From: Methylobacterium oxalidis
GTDB taxonomy: Bacteria; Pseudomonadota; Alphaproteobacteria; Rhizobiales; Beijerinckiaceae
Direction of reading: 5' to 3'
DNA: 50,037 nt
Assembly: GCF_007992195.1 (NCBI RefSeq)
Contig: NZ_BJZU01000006.1
Span: 1 to 50,037 of the forward strand
Shown in pieces: positions 38,792-47,537 of this stretch. The position numbers were made by a program, and so were the translations under genes. The notes under the pieces were generated by a model. The model did not search any database and had not been told where the DNA came from. It saw nothing but the letters and a program-made list of their open reading frames with translations. Position 1 is the first letter of the stretch. Every line of letters starts with the position of its first letter.

Positions 38792-40101
38792 CCACCTTCT
38801 CACCCCGCGAGATCGTCTCCGAACTCGATCGCTTCATCGTCGGTCAGCACGATGCCAAGCGCGCCGTCGCGATCGCCCTGCGCAACCGCTGGCGCCGCCA
38901 GCAGCTCAAGGGTCCGCTGCGCGAGGAAGTGGCGCCGAAGAACATCCTGATGATCGGCCCCACCGGCTGCGGCAAGACTGAGATCGCCCGGCGCCTCGCC
39001 CGGCTCGCGGGCGCGCCCTTCCTGAAGGTCGAGGCGACGAAATTCACCGAGGTCGGCTATGTCGGCCGCGACGTCGAGCAGATCGTGCGCGACCTCGTGG
39101 AGGTCGGAATCGGCCTGCGTCGCGAGGAGAAGCGCCGCGAGGTCAAGGCGAAGGCCGAGGCCGCCGCCGAGAACCGCATCCTCGACGCGCTCGTCGGCCC
39201 CACCGCGAGCCAGGCCACCCGCGACAGCTTCCGCAAGAAGCTCCGGAACAGCGAGCTCGACGACAAGGAGGTCGAGCTGGAACTCGCCTCCGGTGCGCCG
39301 GCCGGCCTGCCGATGTTCGAGATCCCCGGCGTGCCCGGCGCCTCGATGGGCGCGATCAACATCGGCGACATGCTGGGCAAGGCGCTCGGCGGCGGGAAGG
39401 GCAAACCGCGCCGCATCACCGTGCGCGACGCCTACGCGCCGCTGCTGGCGGAGGAATCCGACAAGCTCGTCGACAACGACGCCCTGATCCAGGAGGCGGT
39501 CCGCGAGGTCGAGGACAACGGCATCGTCTTCCTCGACGAGATCGACAAGATCTGCGCCCGCGAGGGCCGCGCGGGCGCCGACGTCTCCCGCGAGGGCGTG
39601 CAGCGCGACCTGCTTCCGCTCATCGAGGGCACGACGGTTGCGACCAAGCACGGGCCGGTGAAGACCGACCACGTCCTCTTCATCGCCTCGGGCGCCTTCC
39701 ATGTCTCGAAGCCCGCCGACCTCCTGCCCGAACTCCAGGGCCGGCTTCCGATCCGCGTCGAGCTCAACCCTCTCACCGTCGACGATTTTCGGCAGATCCT
39801 CACCTCCACGGAAGCGAGCCTGCTGAAGCAGACGGTCGCGCTGATGGAGACCGAGGGCGTCGATCTGGTCTTCACGGAGGACGCGGTCGACGCGCTGGCC
39901 CGCGTCGCCGTCGAGGTGAACGGCTCGGTCGAGAATATCGGTGCCCGCCGCCTGCAGACGGTTCTGGAGCGGGTGATCGACGACATCTCCTTCACGGCGA
40001 CCGACCGGTCGGGCGAGACGGTCACGATCGACGCGACCTACGTCCGCGACCGGGTCGAGAGCCTGGCGGCGAACGCGGACCTGAGCCGCTTCATCCTGTA
40101 G
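38788..40101 (+). CDS. hslU: HslU, ATPase subunit of the HslUV protease
   Basis: AAA+ unfoldase that feeds proteins to HslV. 437 residues, N-terminal [16 protein letters not shown], Walker [10 protein letters not shown] at 57-65, a long helical I-domain from about 110 to 235, Walker B FLDEIDKI near 248-255, and sensor/arginine residues in the C-terminal part. It ends in LSRFIL, the tail that inserts into HslV pockets. The start overlaps the preceding membrane-protein gene by four bases. Confidence 0.98.
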   Translation: MTTFSPREIVSELDRFIVGQHDAKRAVAIALRNRWRRQQLKGPLREEVAPKNILMIGPTGCGKTEIARRLARLAGAPFLKVEATKFTEVGYVGRDVEQIVRDLVEVGIGLRREEKRREVKAKAEAAAENRILDALVGPTASQATRDSFRKKLRNSELDDKEVELELASGAPAGLPMFEIPGVPGASMGAINIGDMLGKALGGGKGKPRRITVRDAYAPLLAEESDKLVDNDALIQEAVREVEDNGIVFLDEIDKICAREGRAGADVSREGVQRDLLPLIEGTTVATKHGPVKTDHVLFIASGAFHVSKPADLLPELQGRLPIRVELNPLTVDDFRQILTSTEASLLKQTVALMETEGVDLVFTEDAVDALARVAVEVNGSVENIGARRLQTVLERVIDDISFTATDRSGETVTIDATYVRDRVESLAANADLSRFIL

Positions 40102-40103
40102 CG

Positions 40104-40129
40104 CCCGGCGCCCCGCCGGGGGCGCCGGG
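40104..40129. terminator. Hairpin between convergent hslU and chemoreceptor genes
   Basis: An 11-bp stem (CCCGGCGCCCC at 104-114 of this kilobase, pairing with 119-129, loop GCCG) lies in the 36 bases between the two stop codons. No T-run follows on either strand, but position and stability suit a shared bidirectional terminator. Confidence 0.55.
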
Positions 40130-40137
40130 TCGCGCCG

Positions 40138-41838
40138 TCAGGCCGCGACGGCCTTGAGGAAGCGGCCGATCTCGGCCTCGAGGCCCGCCGCCACGTCCTC
40201 CACCGAGGAGGCGGCGGATTCGACCGTCGCCGCCATCTCGGACGTGCGCTGCGCGGCGCTCGACACGGTGCCGAGGTCTCGGGCGATGGCGACGCTCGTC
40301 GCTGCGGTCTCGCCGACGTTGCGGGAGATCTCCTCCGTGGCCGCCCCTTGCGCGGCGACGGCCTCCGAGATGTCGGCGGTCGTGGCGCTGATCGAGCCCA
40401 TCCGGCTCGTCATGCGGCCGATCGCGTCGACGGCGACGCCGGTGGCGTCCTGCACCCGCGCGACCTGCGCGGCGATCTCGTCGGTGGCGCGCGCTGTCTG
40501 GCCGGCGAGCTGCTTGACCTCGGCGGCGACCACCGCGAAGCCGCGGCCCGCCTCGCCGGCACGCGCCGCCTCGATGGTGGCGTTGAGCGCGAGCAGGTTA
40601 GTCTGCTCGGCCACCGCCCGGATCAGGCCGACCACGTCGCCGATGCGCTGGGCGGAGGCGGTCAGGTCGCCGACCTGCGCGTTCATCGCCTCGGCCACGC
40701 CGAGGGCGCCTTCGACCTCGCCCTTCGCCCGCCCGATCCGGCCCTGGATCTCGGCGATCGAGGCAGCGAGCTCCTCGGCCGCGCTCGCGACGGTCTGCAC
40801 GTTGGCCGAGGTCTCCCGCGAGCCGGCCGATGCGCCGTCGATCGCCGCGTTGGCCTGCGCCGAGACGGCGCTCATCGCCGCCGCGCGCTCGCGCATCTCG
40901 CCGGTGCGCGCGTTGAAGGTCGCGATCGACTGCTGCACCCGGACCCGGAAGCGCTCGACCTCGCCGTCGAGCAATTCGCGGCGCTGACGCTCGCACTCGC
41001 TCGCGCTGCGCTGATCGGATTCGAGGCTGCGGGCGCGCCGGCTGGTGTCGCGCAGGGAGCCGAGGGCGCGGGCCACTGCGCCGATCTCGTCGCGGCGATC
41101 CTGCGAGGGGATCGGCGCGTCGAGGTCACCCTCGGCGAGGCGGGTCGTGCGCGCCGCGATCTCGTTGAGGGGCCGGAACATACGCACCGCGACCGGTATC
41201 ATGACGAGGCAGGCGAGCACGGCCACCGCGAGGCTGACGAGCGCCATGGTCCACATCGTGGCGCTGTAGTCGGCGTGGTACCGCTCCAGCGGGATGCCGA
41301 CGTAGAGGATGCCGTTGACGCTGCCGGCTTTGTCGAAAGTCGGGTGGTAGACCGTGTAGAAGGGCCGCCCGAACAGGACGACGCTGCCCGAATAGGCCTG
41401 TCCCGCCCGGATCGCGGCCTGCGCCGGATGGTCGGCGGCGAGAGCCGTCCCGACGGCGCGCTCGCCGTTCTCCTTCTTCACGTTCGTGATGCGGCGGACG
41501 TAGCGGTCGGCACCGGCCTCGCGGGCGAACACCGTGGCGTTGCCGCCGATGTAGCCCGTCGCGTCGTCGACCACCGAGAGGTCGCCGAGCGTGCCGAGAT
41601 CCGGGGTCGTGACGCGCGCGACCCGGGATCCGTCGAGCCCGACCGACGCGCCCGCGACCTTGCCGGCGAAGACGAGGGCCAGCGTCCGGATGTGGGTCTC
41701 GGCCTCGGCACGCTGCTTTTCCTCGATCTGTGACCAGATCTGATGGCTCGTTGCGGCGAGCAGAATGCCGACCGTCAAGACAATCGCGGCACCGGCTAGG
41801 AGAATGATCTTGGTGGTGAGGCTTCGAAGCCGGTGCAT
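40138..41838 (-). CDS. Methyl-accepting chemotaxis protein with Cache-like sensor
   Basis: 566 residues. The first membrane helix is at about 10-29 ([17 protein letters not shown]). A periplasmic sensor of about 160 residues has single-Cache features ([46 protein letters not shown]). The second membrane helix is near 198-218, then a HAMP region, then the signalling domain with [21 protein letters not shown] and [22 protein letters not shown]. The ATG at 41838 is preferred to an upstream GTG at 41874. It is convergent with hslU. The ligand is unknown. Confidence 0.92.
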   Translation of the reverse strand: MHRLRSLTTKIILLAGAAIVLTVGILLAATSHQIWSQIEEKQRAEAETHIRTLALVFAGKVAGASVGLDGSRVARVTTPDLGTLGDLSVVDDATGYIGGNATVFAREAGADRYVRRITNVKKENGERAVGTALAADHPAQAAIRAGQAYSGSVVLFGRPFYTVYHPTFDKAGSVNGILYVGIPLERYHADYSATMWTMALVSLAVAVLACLVMIPVAVRMFRPLNEIAARTTRLAEGDLDAPIPSQDRRDEIGAVARALGSLRDTSRRARSLESDQRSASECERQRRELLDGEVERFRVRVQQSIATFNARTGEMRERAAAMSAVSAQANAAIDGASAGSRETSANVQTVASAAEELAASIAEIQGRIGRAKGEVEGALGVAEAMNAQVGDLTASAQRIGDVVGLIRAVAEQTNLLALNATIEAARAGEAGRGFAVVAAEVKQLAGQTARATDEIAAQVARVQDATGVAVDAIGRMTSRMGSISATTADISEAVAAQGAATEEISRNVGETAATSVAIARDLGTVSSAAQRTSEMAATVESAASSVEDVAAGLEAEIGRFLKAVAA

Positions 41839-41939
41839 GGCGAACTCTTGCGGCGGAAGGTCTTCAATGGACACTTGTTCTACCAGCCGTGCCTTACGTC
41901 TCCTTTAAGTCCGCCGCAGTTCGCCGACCGCGCGGCTCC

Positions 41940-43001
41940 TCAGGCCGTCCACACCTGACCGGGCCGCATCGGCAGGAAGCGCTCCTCCGGGTGCCCGGCT
42001 TCTCGCAGCGCCGCGGCGAGGGCTTCCGGCGGTCGCTCGACGCCCTCGTCGGTCAGGCGAAAGGTTCCCCAATGGTGGCCGAGGGCCTGCTCCGCGCCGA
42101 GAAGACCCACCGCCGCGACCGCGTCATGCGGGTTCATGTGCTGCGGCTGCATGAACCAGCGCGGCTCGTAGGCGCCGATCGGCAGCGTGGCGAGGCGCGG
42201 GGCGCCGAAACGCTCGCGCACCGCGCGGAAGATCCCGCCGTCGCCGAGCCCACTGTCGCCGACGTGGTAGTGGACGCCGTGAGGCCCGGTGATCACGTAG
42301 GCGCACCAGAGCGCCATGCGCCTGTCGTTGAGGCCCCGCGCCGACCAGTGGTTCGCCGGCACGAGGTGGACCGAGAGGCCGCCGCCGAGATCGACGCTCT
42401 CGCCCCAGTCCCGCGGCTCCACGTGCATCGTCTCGTCGTAGGATCGCAGGATCGCGTCGTTGCCGAGGGGCGCCACGATCAGGGGCTGGTGCGCCTGCCA
42501 GAGCCGTGCGACGGCTGGCCCGTCGAGGTGGTCGTAGTGATTGTGAGTGATCAGCACAGCGTCGATCGGCGGCAGGTCGGCGAAGGCGACCCCGGGCGGG
42601 TTGACGCGCTTCGGCCCAGCGAAGGCGACCGGGCTCGCACGCTTGGCGAAGACCGGGTCGACCAGGATGTTGCGGCCCGCCACCTGGAACAGGTAGCTCG
42701 CGTGGCCGATCAGCGCGACGCGCAGGGCATCCGAGCGCTCGGGCGGCTTGTCGGCGGCGAAGGGGCTCGGGAAGCTCTTCGGCCATGCCTCGCCCTGGCG
42801 CGCGAGCTGCCAGCGGATGACCTCGGCGAGATCCTTGTCGGCCGCCTGCTCGGGGCTGTGGAAGCGGACCCCGTCGAAATGGTCGCTCTTCGGGCCCTGG
42901 TAATAGGGATTGCGGCTGCGCCGGTGGGCGGCGTAGCCGACGCCGCCGAGGGTCATCACCGTGGCGGCGCTGGCGGCCGCGAGGAGGCTTCGCCGTTTCA
43001 T
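41940..43001 (-). CDS. Exported MBL-fold metallohydrolase (NAPE-PLD-like)
   Basis: 353 residues. An N-terminal segment with two Arg after MK and a hydrophobic core (SLLAAASAATVMTLGGVG) suggests export or membrane anchoring. The metallo-beta-lactamase motif THNHYDHLD (H153, H155, D157, H158) is intact, with further ligands in PANHWSARG, HVGDSG and ALGHHWGTF. The layout matches the N-acyl-phosphatidylethanolamine phospholipase D / UlaG-like branch. Substrate unknown; lipid hydrolysis is only a family-based possibility. It follows the Rieske oxygenase gene by 69 bases on the same strand. Confidence 0.85.
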   Translation of the reverse strand: MKRRSLLAAASAATVMTLGGVGYAAHRRSRNPYYQGPKSDHFDGVRFHSPEQAADKDLAEVIRWQLARQGEAWPKSFPSPFAADKPPERSDALRVALIGHASYLFQVAGRNILVDPVFAKRASPVAFAGPKRVNPPGVAFADLPPIDAVLITHNHYDHLDGPAVARLWQAHQPLIVAPLGNDAILRSYDETMHVEPRDWGESVDLGGGLSVHLVPANHWSARGLNDRRMALWCAYVITGPHGVHYHVGDSGLGDGGIFRAVRERFGAPRLATLPIGAYEPRWFMQPQHMNPHDAVAAVGLLGAEQALGHHWGTFRLTDEGVERPPEALAAALREAGHPEERFLPMRPGQVWTA

Positions 43002-43070
43002 CGGCGGTGAGATGGCGGGGGCCTGCGTCCCGTCAAGGCGCCGGGCCTGCGTGCCGCAGCCGCCGGCATC

Positions 43071-44159
43071 TCAGGAGCGCCAGCGCAGCTCCTGCGGCTG
43101 CAGCGGGTTCGCGAAGGCACGCCCCTCGCGGGCGGCCTGCAGCGCCTCGCGCTTCAGGCGGAAGTACCATTGCGAGGGCAGGTCCCCCTGGCCGAACAGG
43201 ACCATGGTGGGCTTCCGGTCAAGGCCGGCCTGGGCGTGCTGGAGAACCTGCTGGTCCTGGGTCAGGAACTGGCGCATCAGCAGCTTGGCGAGCGGCTGCA
43301 ACGGCTTGAGGGCCGGCATGCTGAAGTAGAGGGCGTTCGTCAGCAGCGTCCGGTTCTGGGTCAGCGGCGTCGCGAAGGTGTAGTTCGCCACCCGCTTCGA
43401 GCCGGCCCGGATCCGCTCCAGGCGCACGCCCGGCAACCGGAACTCGATCTCGACGTCGGGCACGCCGCCCAGCAGCCGGTAGACGGGCGAACTCTTGGTG
43501 GTGGCGTGGCTCGTCATCGTGAAGCCGTGCGGCGTCGGCCTGAAGGACTTCACCTTCTCGCGCAGCTCCTTCGAGGGCCGGAACCACCAGGAATCGTGCA
43601 CGAAGGCGACATGGCCCGGATCGACGAGGCTGAGCGTCGTGAGATCGAAGGAGGCCTCGACCTCGAGCTCCACCACGACGCGGCCCGCGGGCTCGAAGTT
43701 GAGCTCCGGCACGGCCGGCACGTCGGCGCTCGCGGGTCCAAGGTTCGGGTTGACCCAGGCGAAGCCGGCGCTCTCCCGCACGGGGAAGCGCTGCACGACG
43801 ATGCGCGAGAAATCGGCCGCGTCGGAGGCCGAGAGGGTCGGCACGTCGCGGCAGCGCCCGTCCGTGCCGAAGCGCCAGCCGTGGAACGGGCAGGTCAGGG
43901 AAGCCCCGTCGAAGCGCCCCTTGGAGAGCGCCATGCCGCGATGCGGGCAGCGGTCGCGCAGGGCGAACGGCGTGCCCGCGGCGTCGCGCCCCATCACGAT
44001 CAGCTCACCGTTGAGGGGGACGGAGCGGAGCTTGCCGGCCGTCAGCGCTTCCGACCGCCCGACGCAGTACCACGCGTCCGGCAGCGGCTGGCGCATGGCG
44101 TCGGGATCGAGGGCGGCCTCGTCCGCGGCGCGGAGGGTCTGGAGGGAGGCGTTCGACAC
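43071..44159 (-). CDS. Rieske non-haem iron oxygenase, single-subunit type
   Basis: 362 residues, the length of the VanA-type oxygenases. The Rieske cluster is bound by C71-x-H73 (RCPHRGM) and C90-x2-H93 (CPFHGW). The catalytic iron triad is Asp180/His183/His188 in LVDPGHVAFVHDSWW, fitting D-x2-H-x4-H. A reductase partner is not encoded nearby. Members hydroxylate or O/N-demethylate aromatic or terpenoid compounds; the substrate here cannot be told from the sequence. It faces away from the small plus-strand gene at 44371. Confidence 0.88.
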   Translation of the reverse strand: MSNASLQTLRAADEAALDPDAMRQPLPDAWYCVGRSEALTAGKLRSVPLNGELIVMGRDAAGTPFALRDRCPHRGMALSKGRFDGASLTCPFHGWRFGTDGRCRDVPTLSASDAADFSRIVVQRFPVRESAGFAWVNPNLGPASADVPAVPELNFEPAGRVVVELEVEASFDLTTLSLVDPGHVAFVHDSWWFRPSKELREKVKSFRPTPHGFTMTSHATTKSSPVYRLLGGVPDVEIEFRLPGVRLERIRAGSKRVANYTFATPLTQNRTLLTNALYFSMPALKPLQPLAKLLMRQFLTQDQQVLQHAQAGLDRKPTMVLFGQGDLPSQWYFRLKREALQAAREGRAFANPLQPQELRWRS

Positions 44160-44354
44160 GAGTGACCAAGGCCCGGGCGGCCGCGGGGCGCGGCCCTCGC
44201 GCGGCCGGCCGGTCCGCGCCGGCCCTCTTTAGGCCGCCGCGACGGCGCTGGCCAGCCGCGGCCCGGCAGCGGCGAGAGGGCGCAGGTGCCCTCCCGGTCC
44301 GGCCTCTTTTCATCCCGTGTGCGGTTTCCTACCTTCGGGCTTCCCGCAACCAAC

Positions 44355-44371
44355 GAAAGGAGGTGATCCAG
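44355..44371 (+). promoter_or_regulatory. Extreme Shine-Dalgarno: full complement of the 16S rRNA 3' end
   Basis: GAAAGGAGGTGATCCAG is the exact complement of 17 bases of the usual bacterial 16S 3' terminus (CTGGATCACCTCCTTTC). The last base is the first base of the GTG start at 44371. Ordinary ribosome sites use four to eight of these bases. The 16S gene is not in the window, so the match is to the general consensus. Confidence 0.8.
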
Positions 44372-44442
44372 TGTCTCATTGTCATCAGCCGCGGTCGTCG
44401 GCTTTCCGGACCTGGTTCGTCGCCTCCGGCGCCCTCGCGTAG
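44371..44442 (+). CDS. 23-codon small ORF with extreme ribosome site
   Basis: The frame starts at GTG directly behind a 17-base anti-16S sequence and ends at TAG (440-442 of this kilobase). The peptide begins M-S-H-C-H-Q-P-R-S-S, continues AFRTWFV and ends ASGALA. Its start carries a Cys between two His; the rest is amphipathic. A strong terminator follows 52 bases later, and there is no other plus-strand gene, so this appears to be a self-contained small transcript. It could encode a peptide, be a leader, or be a regulatory RNA that binds ribosomes. I do not recognise a named family. Confidence 0.55.
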   Translation: MSHCHQPRSSAFRTWFVASGALA

Positions 44443-44494
44443 AGCGTCAGAGATCCGAGCGAGACAGTTTCGGCCGGACCGCGGTTCGGCAATG

Positions 44495-44529
44495 GAAGGG
44501 CCGCCCCATCGGGCGGCCCTTCGGCTTTT
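44495..44529 (+). terminator. Rho-independent terminator of the small ORF transcript
   Basis: A 12-bp perfect stem (GAAGGGCCGCCC at 495-506, pairing with 511-522, loop CATC) is followed by GGCTTTTCC on the plus strand. The hairpin is also 22 bases after the stop of the minus-strand gene at 44551, so it may work in both directions, though the minus side lacks a T-run. The remainder of 44160-44550 holds only this small transcript. Confidence 0.85.
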
Positions 44530-44550
44530 CCGGCAGTGTGAGTGCGCGTC

Positions 44551-45030
44551 TCAGCGCTTCTGGAACAGCGGCTGCGCCAGGGCCTCGGCGCGGGCACGCC
44601 AGAGGTCACGCTCCTCGCGGACGGAGTCCAGGGCGCTCATCTCCTCCTGAACGTGCGCGCGAAGGTCGCGGATCTCCTGGGCGAGCATCGCCTGGAGCTG
44701 GGCGTAGCGGTCGGTCTCGACCCGCAGCTTCGCCTTGAGCATCAGGTTCTCGGCCATCAGTTCGGACACGTCCTCGGCCTCGGCCAGGGCGCGGGCGGGC
44801 TCCGCCAGCGGGCGCTCCGCAGGGTTGCGCTCGGTCTGGGACGCGTTCGGCGGCACGAGGCGCGGGGCCCAGCTCGGAGGCTCGGCGGCGCGCGGCGCCT
44901 CCGGACGGGCGGCCGGCTTCTCGGCGGCGGCCGGCGTATGGGCCTTCATGGCGGCGAGCCAGTCGCGCAAGGGGCCCGGAGCCGGGCGGCCGCTCTCGTG
45001 CGAGCTGTACTGACGGGCGGGTTCCGACAT
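44551..45030 (-). CDS. Coiled-coil hypothetical protein
   Basis: 159 residues from the ATG at 45030, which has AAGGA upstream. The first 90 residues are Pro/Ala/Arg-rich and look disordered (PAAAEKPAARPEAPRAAEPP). Residues about 92-150 form a heptad-like helix (DVSELMAENLMLKAKLRVE, then YAQLQAMLAQEIRDLRAHVQEEM). No membrane or signal sequence. A scaffold or cell-envelope-linked role would be a guess. It may be transcribed from a promoter in the AT-rich stretch at 45070-45100. Confidence 0.65.
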   Translation of the reverse strand: MSEPARQYSSHESGRPAPGPLRDWLAAMKAHTPAAAEKPAARPEAPRAAEPPSWAPRLVPPNASQTERNPAERPLAEPARALAEAEDVSELMAENLMLKAKLRVETDRYAQLQAMLAQEIRDLRAHVQEEMSALDSVREERDLWRARAEALAQPLFQKR

Positions 45031-45075
45031 CGACGGGCGTCCTTGCGATCTCGAAGCCATCCGACCAGATCATGC

Positions 45076-45097
45076 TTAATGAAGCGTAAAGCTTAAC
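45076..45097 (-). promoter_or_regulatory. AT-rich box resembling a CtrA site upstream of the coiled-coil gene
   Basis: On the minus strand this reads GTTAAGC, then TTTACGCTTCATTAA. The TTTA-N7-TTAA part differs by one base from the CtrA consensus TTAA-N7-TTAA of alphaproteobacteria, and a further TTAA lies beside it. It is 46 bases upstream of the start at 45030. The match is partial and the assignment weak. Confidence 0.25.
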
Positions 45098-45296
45098 GGG
45101 GCCCTTCTGATCCGATGCGGGAATTTGACTTTTCGGCCACACGCGCCTAAGGCCCGCGCTCCCAATCCGACGCATCGACGTCAACCCGAACGCCGACCGG
45201 CCCGAGAGGCCGGAGGTCAACGCCCGACAGCGCGTCCGCGCCCTCGGGCGTGTTCTGCGTTGGACGAAGCGCGTCCTGCCCCGGTGTGTCGAAGCC

Positions 45297-45518
45297 ATGA
45301 CGCCAGCACACGAGACCGCCCTGCGCATCGAGGATGCGATCAACGAGACCTGCCCGTGGTCCGGCAAGCCGGTCGCGGCGGATTCGCTGACGCTCTACAA
45401 CGGCGCCGTCGTCGGGTTCTGCAACCCGGAGTGCCGGGACAAGTTCGCCCGCGCCGTGCAGAGCTTCGAGGCCGCGCTCCAGGCCCGCCGGGTCGAGAAG
45501 GCGGGGCTCCACCAGTGA
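45297..45518 (+). CDS. Small Cys-rich YHS/TRASH-like protein
   Basis: 73 residues. Cysteines in TCPWSGKPVAADSL (18-31) and GFCNPECRDKF (40-50) are spaced as in YHS or TRASH metal-binding mini-domains (CPVSG ... GFC...C...F). The tail is helical. Such proteins are thought to bind copper, iron or zinc; the metal is unknown here. It ends 19 bases before ffh on the same strand, so the two may be co-transcribed. Confidence 0.7.
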   Translation: MTPAHETALRIEDAINETCPWSGKPVAADSLTLYNGAVVGFCNPECRDKFARAVQSFEAALQARRVEKAGLHQ

Positions 45519-45537
45519 CCCACGGAATCGCCTGACC

Positions 45538-47109
45538 ATGTTCGAAGGCCTGTCCGACCGCCTCTCCGGAATCCTCTCCGGGCTGACGCGCCGCGGCGCC
45601 CTGACCGAGGCCGACGTCACCGCCGCCATGCGCGAGGTGCGCCGCGCCCTCCTCGAGGCCGACGTGGCTCTGGAGGTGGTGCGCGGCTTCACCGACCGGG
45701 TCCGCGAGAAGGCGGTGGGTGCCACCGTCCTCAAGTCGGTCACGCCCGGGCAGATGGTCGTCAAGATCGTCAACGACGAGCTCGTGGCGATGCTGGGCGA
45801 GCAGGCCGAGGTGATCGACCTCAACGCGCCCGCCCCCGTCGCCATCCTGATGGTCGGCCTCCAGGGCTCGGGCAAGACGACGACCACCGCCAAGATCGCC
45901 CGCCGCCTGACCGAGCGCGAGCGCCGCCGCGTGCTCCTCGCCTCCCTCGACACCCGCCGCCCGGCCGCCATGGAGCAGCTCGCCGTGCTGGCCGGCCAGG
46001 TCGGCGTCGAGAGCCTGCCGATCATCCCCGGCCAGTCGGCGGTGCAGATCGCCAAGCGCGCCATGGACGCGGCCCGCCTCGGCGGCTTCGACGTGGTGAT
46101 GCTCGACACCGCCGGCCGCACCACGGTCGACGAGGCCCTGATGACCGAGGCCGCCGAGGTGAAGGCGGCGGCCAAGCCCCACGAAGTGCTGCTCGTCGCC
46201 GACGCGCTCACCGGCCAGGACGCGGTCAACACCGCCCGCGCCTTCGACGGGCGCCTCGGCGTCACCGGCATCGTGCTGACCCGCATGGACGGCGATTCCC
46301 GCGGCGGCGCGGCGCTCTCCATGCGCGCTGTCACCGGCAAGCCGATCAAGCTCGTCGGCACCGGCGAGAAGGTCGACGCGCTGGAGGAGTTCCACCCGGC
46401 GCGCGTGGCCAACCGCATCCTCGGCATGGGCGACATCGTCTCCCTGGTCGAGAAGGCGGCGGAGACGATCGACGCCGAGCAGGCGATGCGCACCGCCGAG
46501 AAGATGCGCAAGGGCAAGTTCGACCTCGAGGATCTCTCGATGCAGCTCGCCCAGATGGAGAAGATGGGCGGCATCGGCGGCCTCATGGGCATGCTGCCGG
46601 GCATGGGCCAGATCAAGAAGCAGGTCGAGGGCGCGAACCTCGACGAGAAGATGTTCAAGCGCCAGCGGGCGATCATCTCCTCGATGACCCCGCAGGAGCG
46701 CAAGAACCCCGACCTCCTCAAGAACTCGCGCAAGAAGCGCATCGCGGCGGGCGCGGGCGTGAAGGTCGAGGAGATCAACAAGCTCCTCAAGATGCACCGG
46801 ACCATGGCCGACATGATGAAGGCGATGGGCTCGGGCAAGCGCGGGATCGGTCAGGCGCTCGGCTCGATGTTCGGCCTCGGCGGCGGTGGGATGCCGGGCG
46901 GCATGCCGGCCCTGCCCCCGGGCATGCCGGAGCCGACGCCGGAGCAGATCGCGCAGATCGAGAAGCAGTTCGGCGGCAAGCTGCCGCCGATGCCGTCGGG
47001 CCTCGGAGGTCCGGGCGGCGGCAAGATGCCGGGCCTTCCGGGGCTCGGCGGGCCGAAGGTGCCGGGTCTGCCCGGCCTCGGCGGGTTCCCGTTCGGGAAG
47101 AAGAAGTAG
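45538..47109 (+). CDS. ffh: Signal recognition particle GTPase Ffh
   Basis: Binds signal sequences of nascent membrane proteins and, with 4.5S RNA and FtsY, targets them to the membrane. 523 residues. N domain 1-98; GTPase motifs [11 protein letters not shown] at 107-117, DTAGR near 191-195 and [10 protein letters not shown] near 248-257 (Arg for the usual Lys). The Met-rich M domain ([16 protein letters not shown], then [14 protein letters not shown] and [11 protein letters not shown]) runs to about 440. An unusual Gly/Pro/Met-rich tail of some 80 residues ends in KKK. It heads the ffh-rpsP-rimM run. Confidence 0.97.
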   Translation: MFEGLSDRLSGILSGLTRRGALTEADVTAAMREVRRALLEADVALEVVRGFTDRVREKAVGATVLKSVTPGQMVVKIVNDELVAMLGEQAEVIDLNAPAPVAILMVGLQGSGKTTTTAKIARRLTERERRRVLLASLDTRRPAAMEQLAVLAGQVGVESLPIIPGQSAVQIAKRAMDAARLGGFDVVMLDTAGRTTVDEALMTEAAEVKAAAKPHEVLLVADALTGQDAVNTARAFDGRLGVTGIVLTRMDGDSRGGAALSMRAVTGKPIKLVGTGEKVDALEEFHPARVANRILGMGDIVSLVEKAAETIDAEQAMRTAEKMRKGKFDLEDLSMQLAQMEKMGGIGGLMGMLPGMGQIKKQVEGANLDEKMFKRQRAIISSMTPQERKNPDLLKNSRKKRIAAGAGVKVEEINKLLKMHRTMADMMKAMGSGKRGIGQALGSMFGLGGGGMPGGMPALPPGMPEPTPEQIAQIEKQFGGKLPPMPSGLGGPGGGKMPGLPGLGGPKVPGLPGLGGFPFGKKK

Positions 47110-47164
47110 GCTGGCGACGCTCCCCTCGCCTCCATCTCACAACGCACAGTCAGGAGTTCGAAGC

Positions 47165-47527
47165 ATGTCCCTCAAGATCCGCCTCACCCGCGGCGGCGCC
47201 AAGAAGCGCCCCTACTACCGCATCGTCGTGGCCGATTCCCGCGCCCCGCGCGACGGCCGCTTCATCGAGAAGGTCGGCGTCTACGACCCCATGAAGGCCA
47301 AGGACGATCCGGCCCGCGTTCAGCTCGAGACCGACAAGATCCAGGCGTGGCTCACCAAGGGCGCCCAGCCGACCGACCGCGTCCTGCGCTTCCTCGACGC
47401 CGCCGGCCTCGCCAAGCGCCCGGCCCGCAACAACCCGAAGAAGGCCGAGCCCGGCGAGAAGTCCAAGGAGCGCGCGGCCAAGCGCGCCGAGGCGGCCGCC
47501 GCCCCGGCCGAGGACGCCGCGGCCTGA
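47165..47527 (+). CDS. rpsP: 30S ribosomal protein S16
   Basis: 120 residues, starting [20 protein letters not shown], the S16 signature, then [13 protein letters not shown] and a C-terminal Ala/Lys/Glu-rich extension of about 35 residues that is common in alphaproteobacteria. It assists 30S assembly. The ATG at 47165 is preceded by AGGAG. It lies 55 bases after ffh and 10 bases before rimM, as in the usual ffh-rpsP-rimM-trmD order. Confidence 0.97.
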   Translation: MSLKIRLTRGGAKKRPYYRIVVADSRAPRDGRFIEKVGVYDPMKAKDDPARVQLETDKIQAWLTKGAQPTDRVLRFLDAAGLAKRPARNNPKKAEPGEKSKERAAKRAEAAAAPAEDAAA

Positions 47528-47537
47528 GGCCCGGACG

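Noticed and set aside
45147..46838. A 563-codon minus-strand frame opposite ffh
   Set aside because: Ser/Arg-rich shadow of a well-conserved gene; no independent features.
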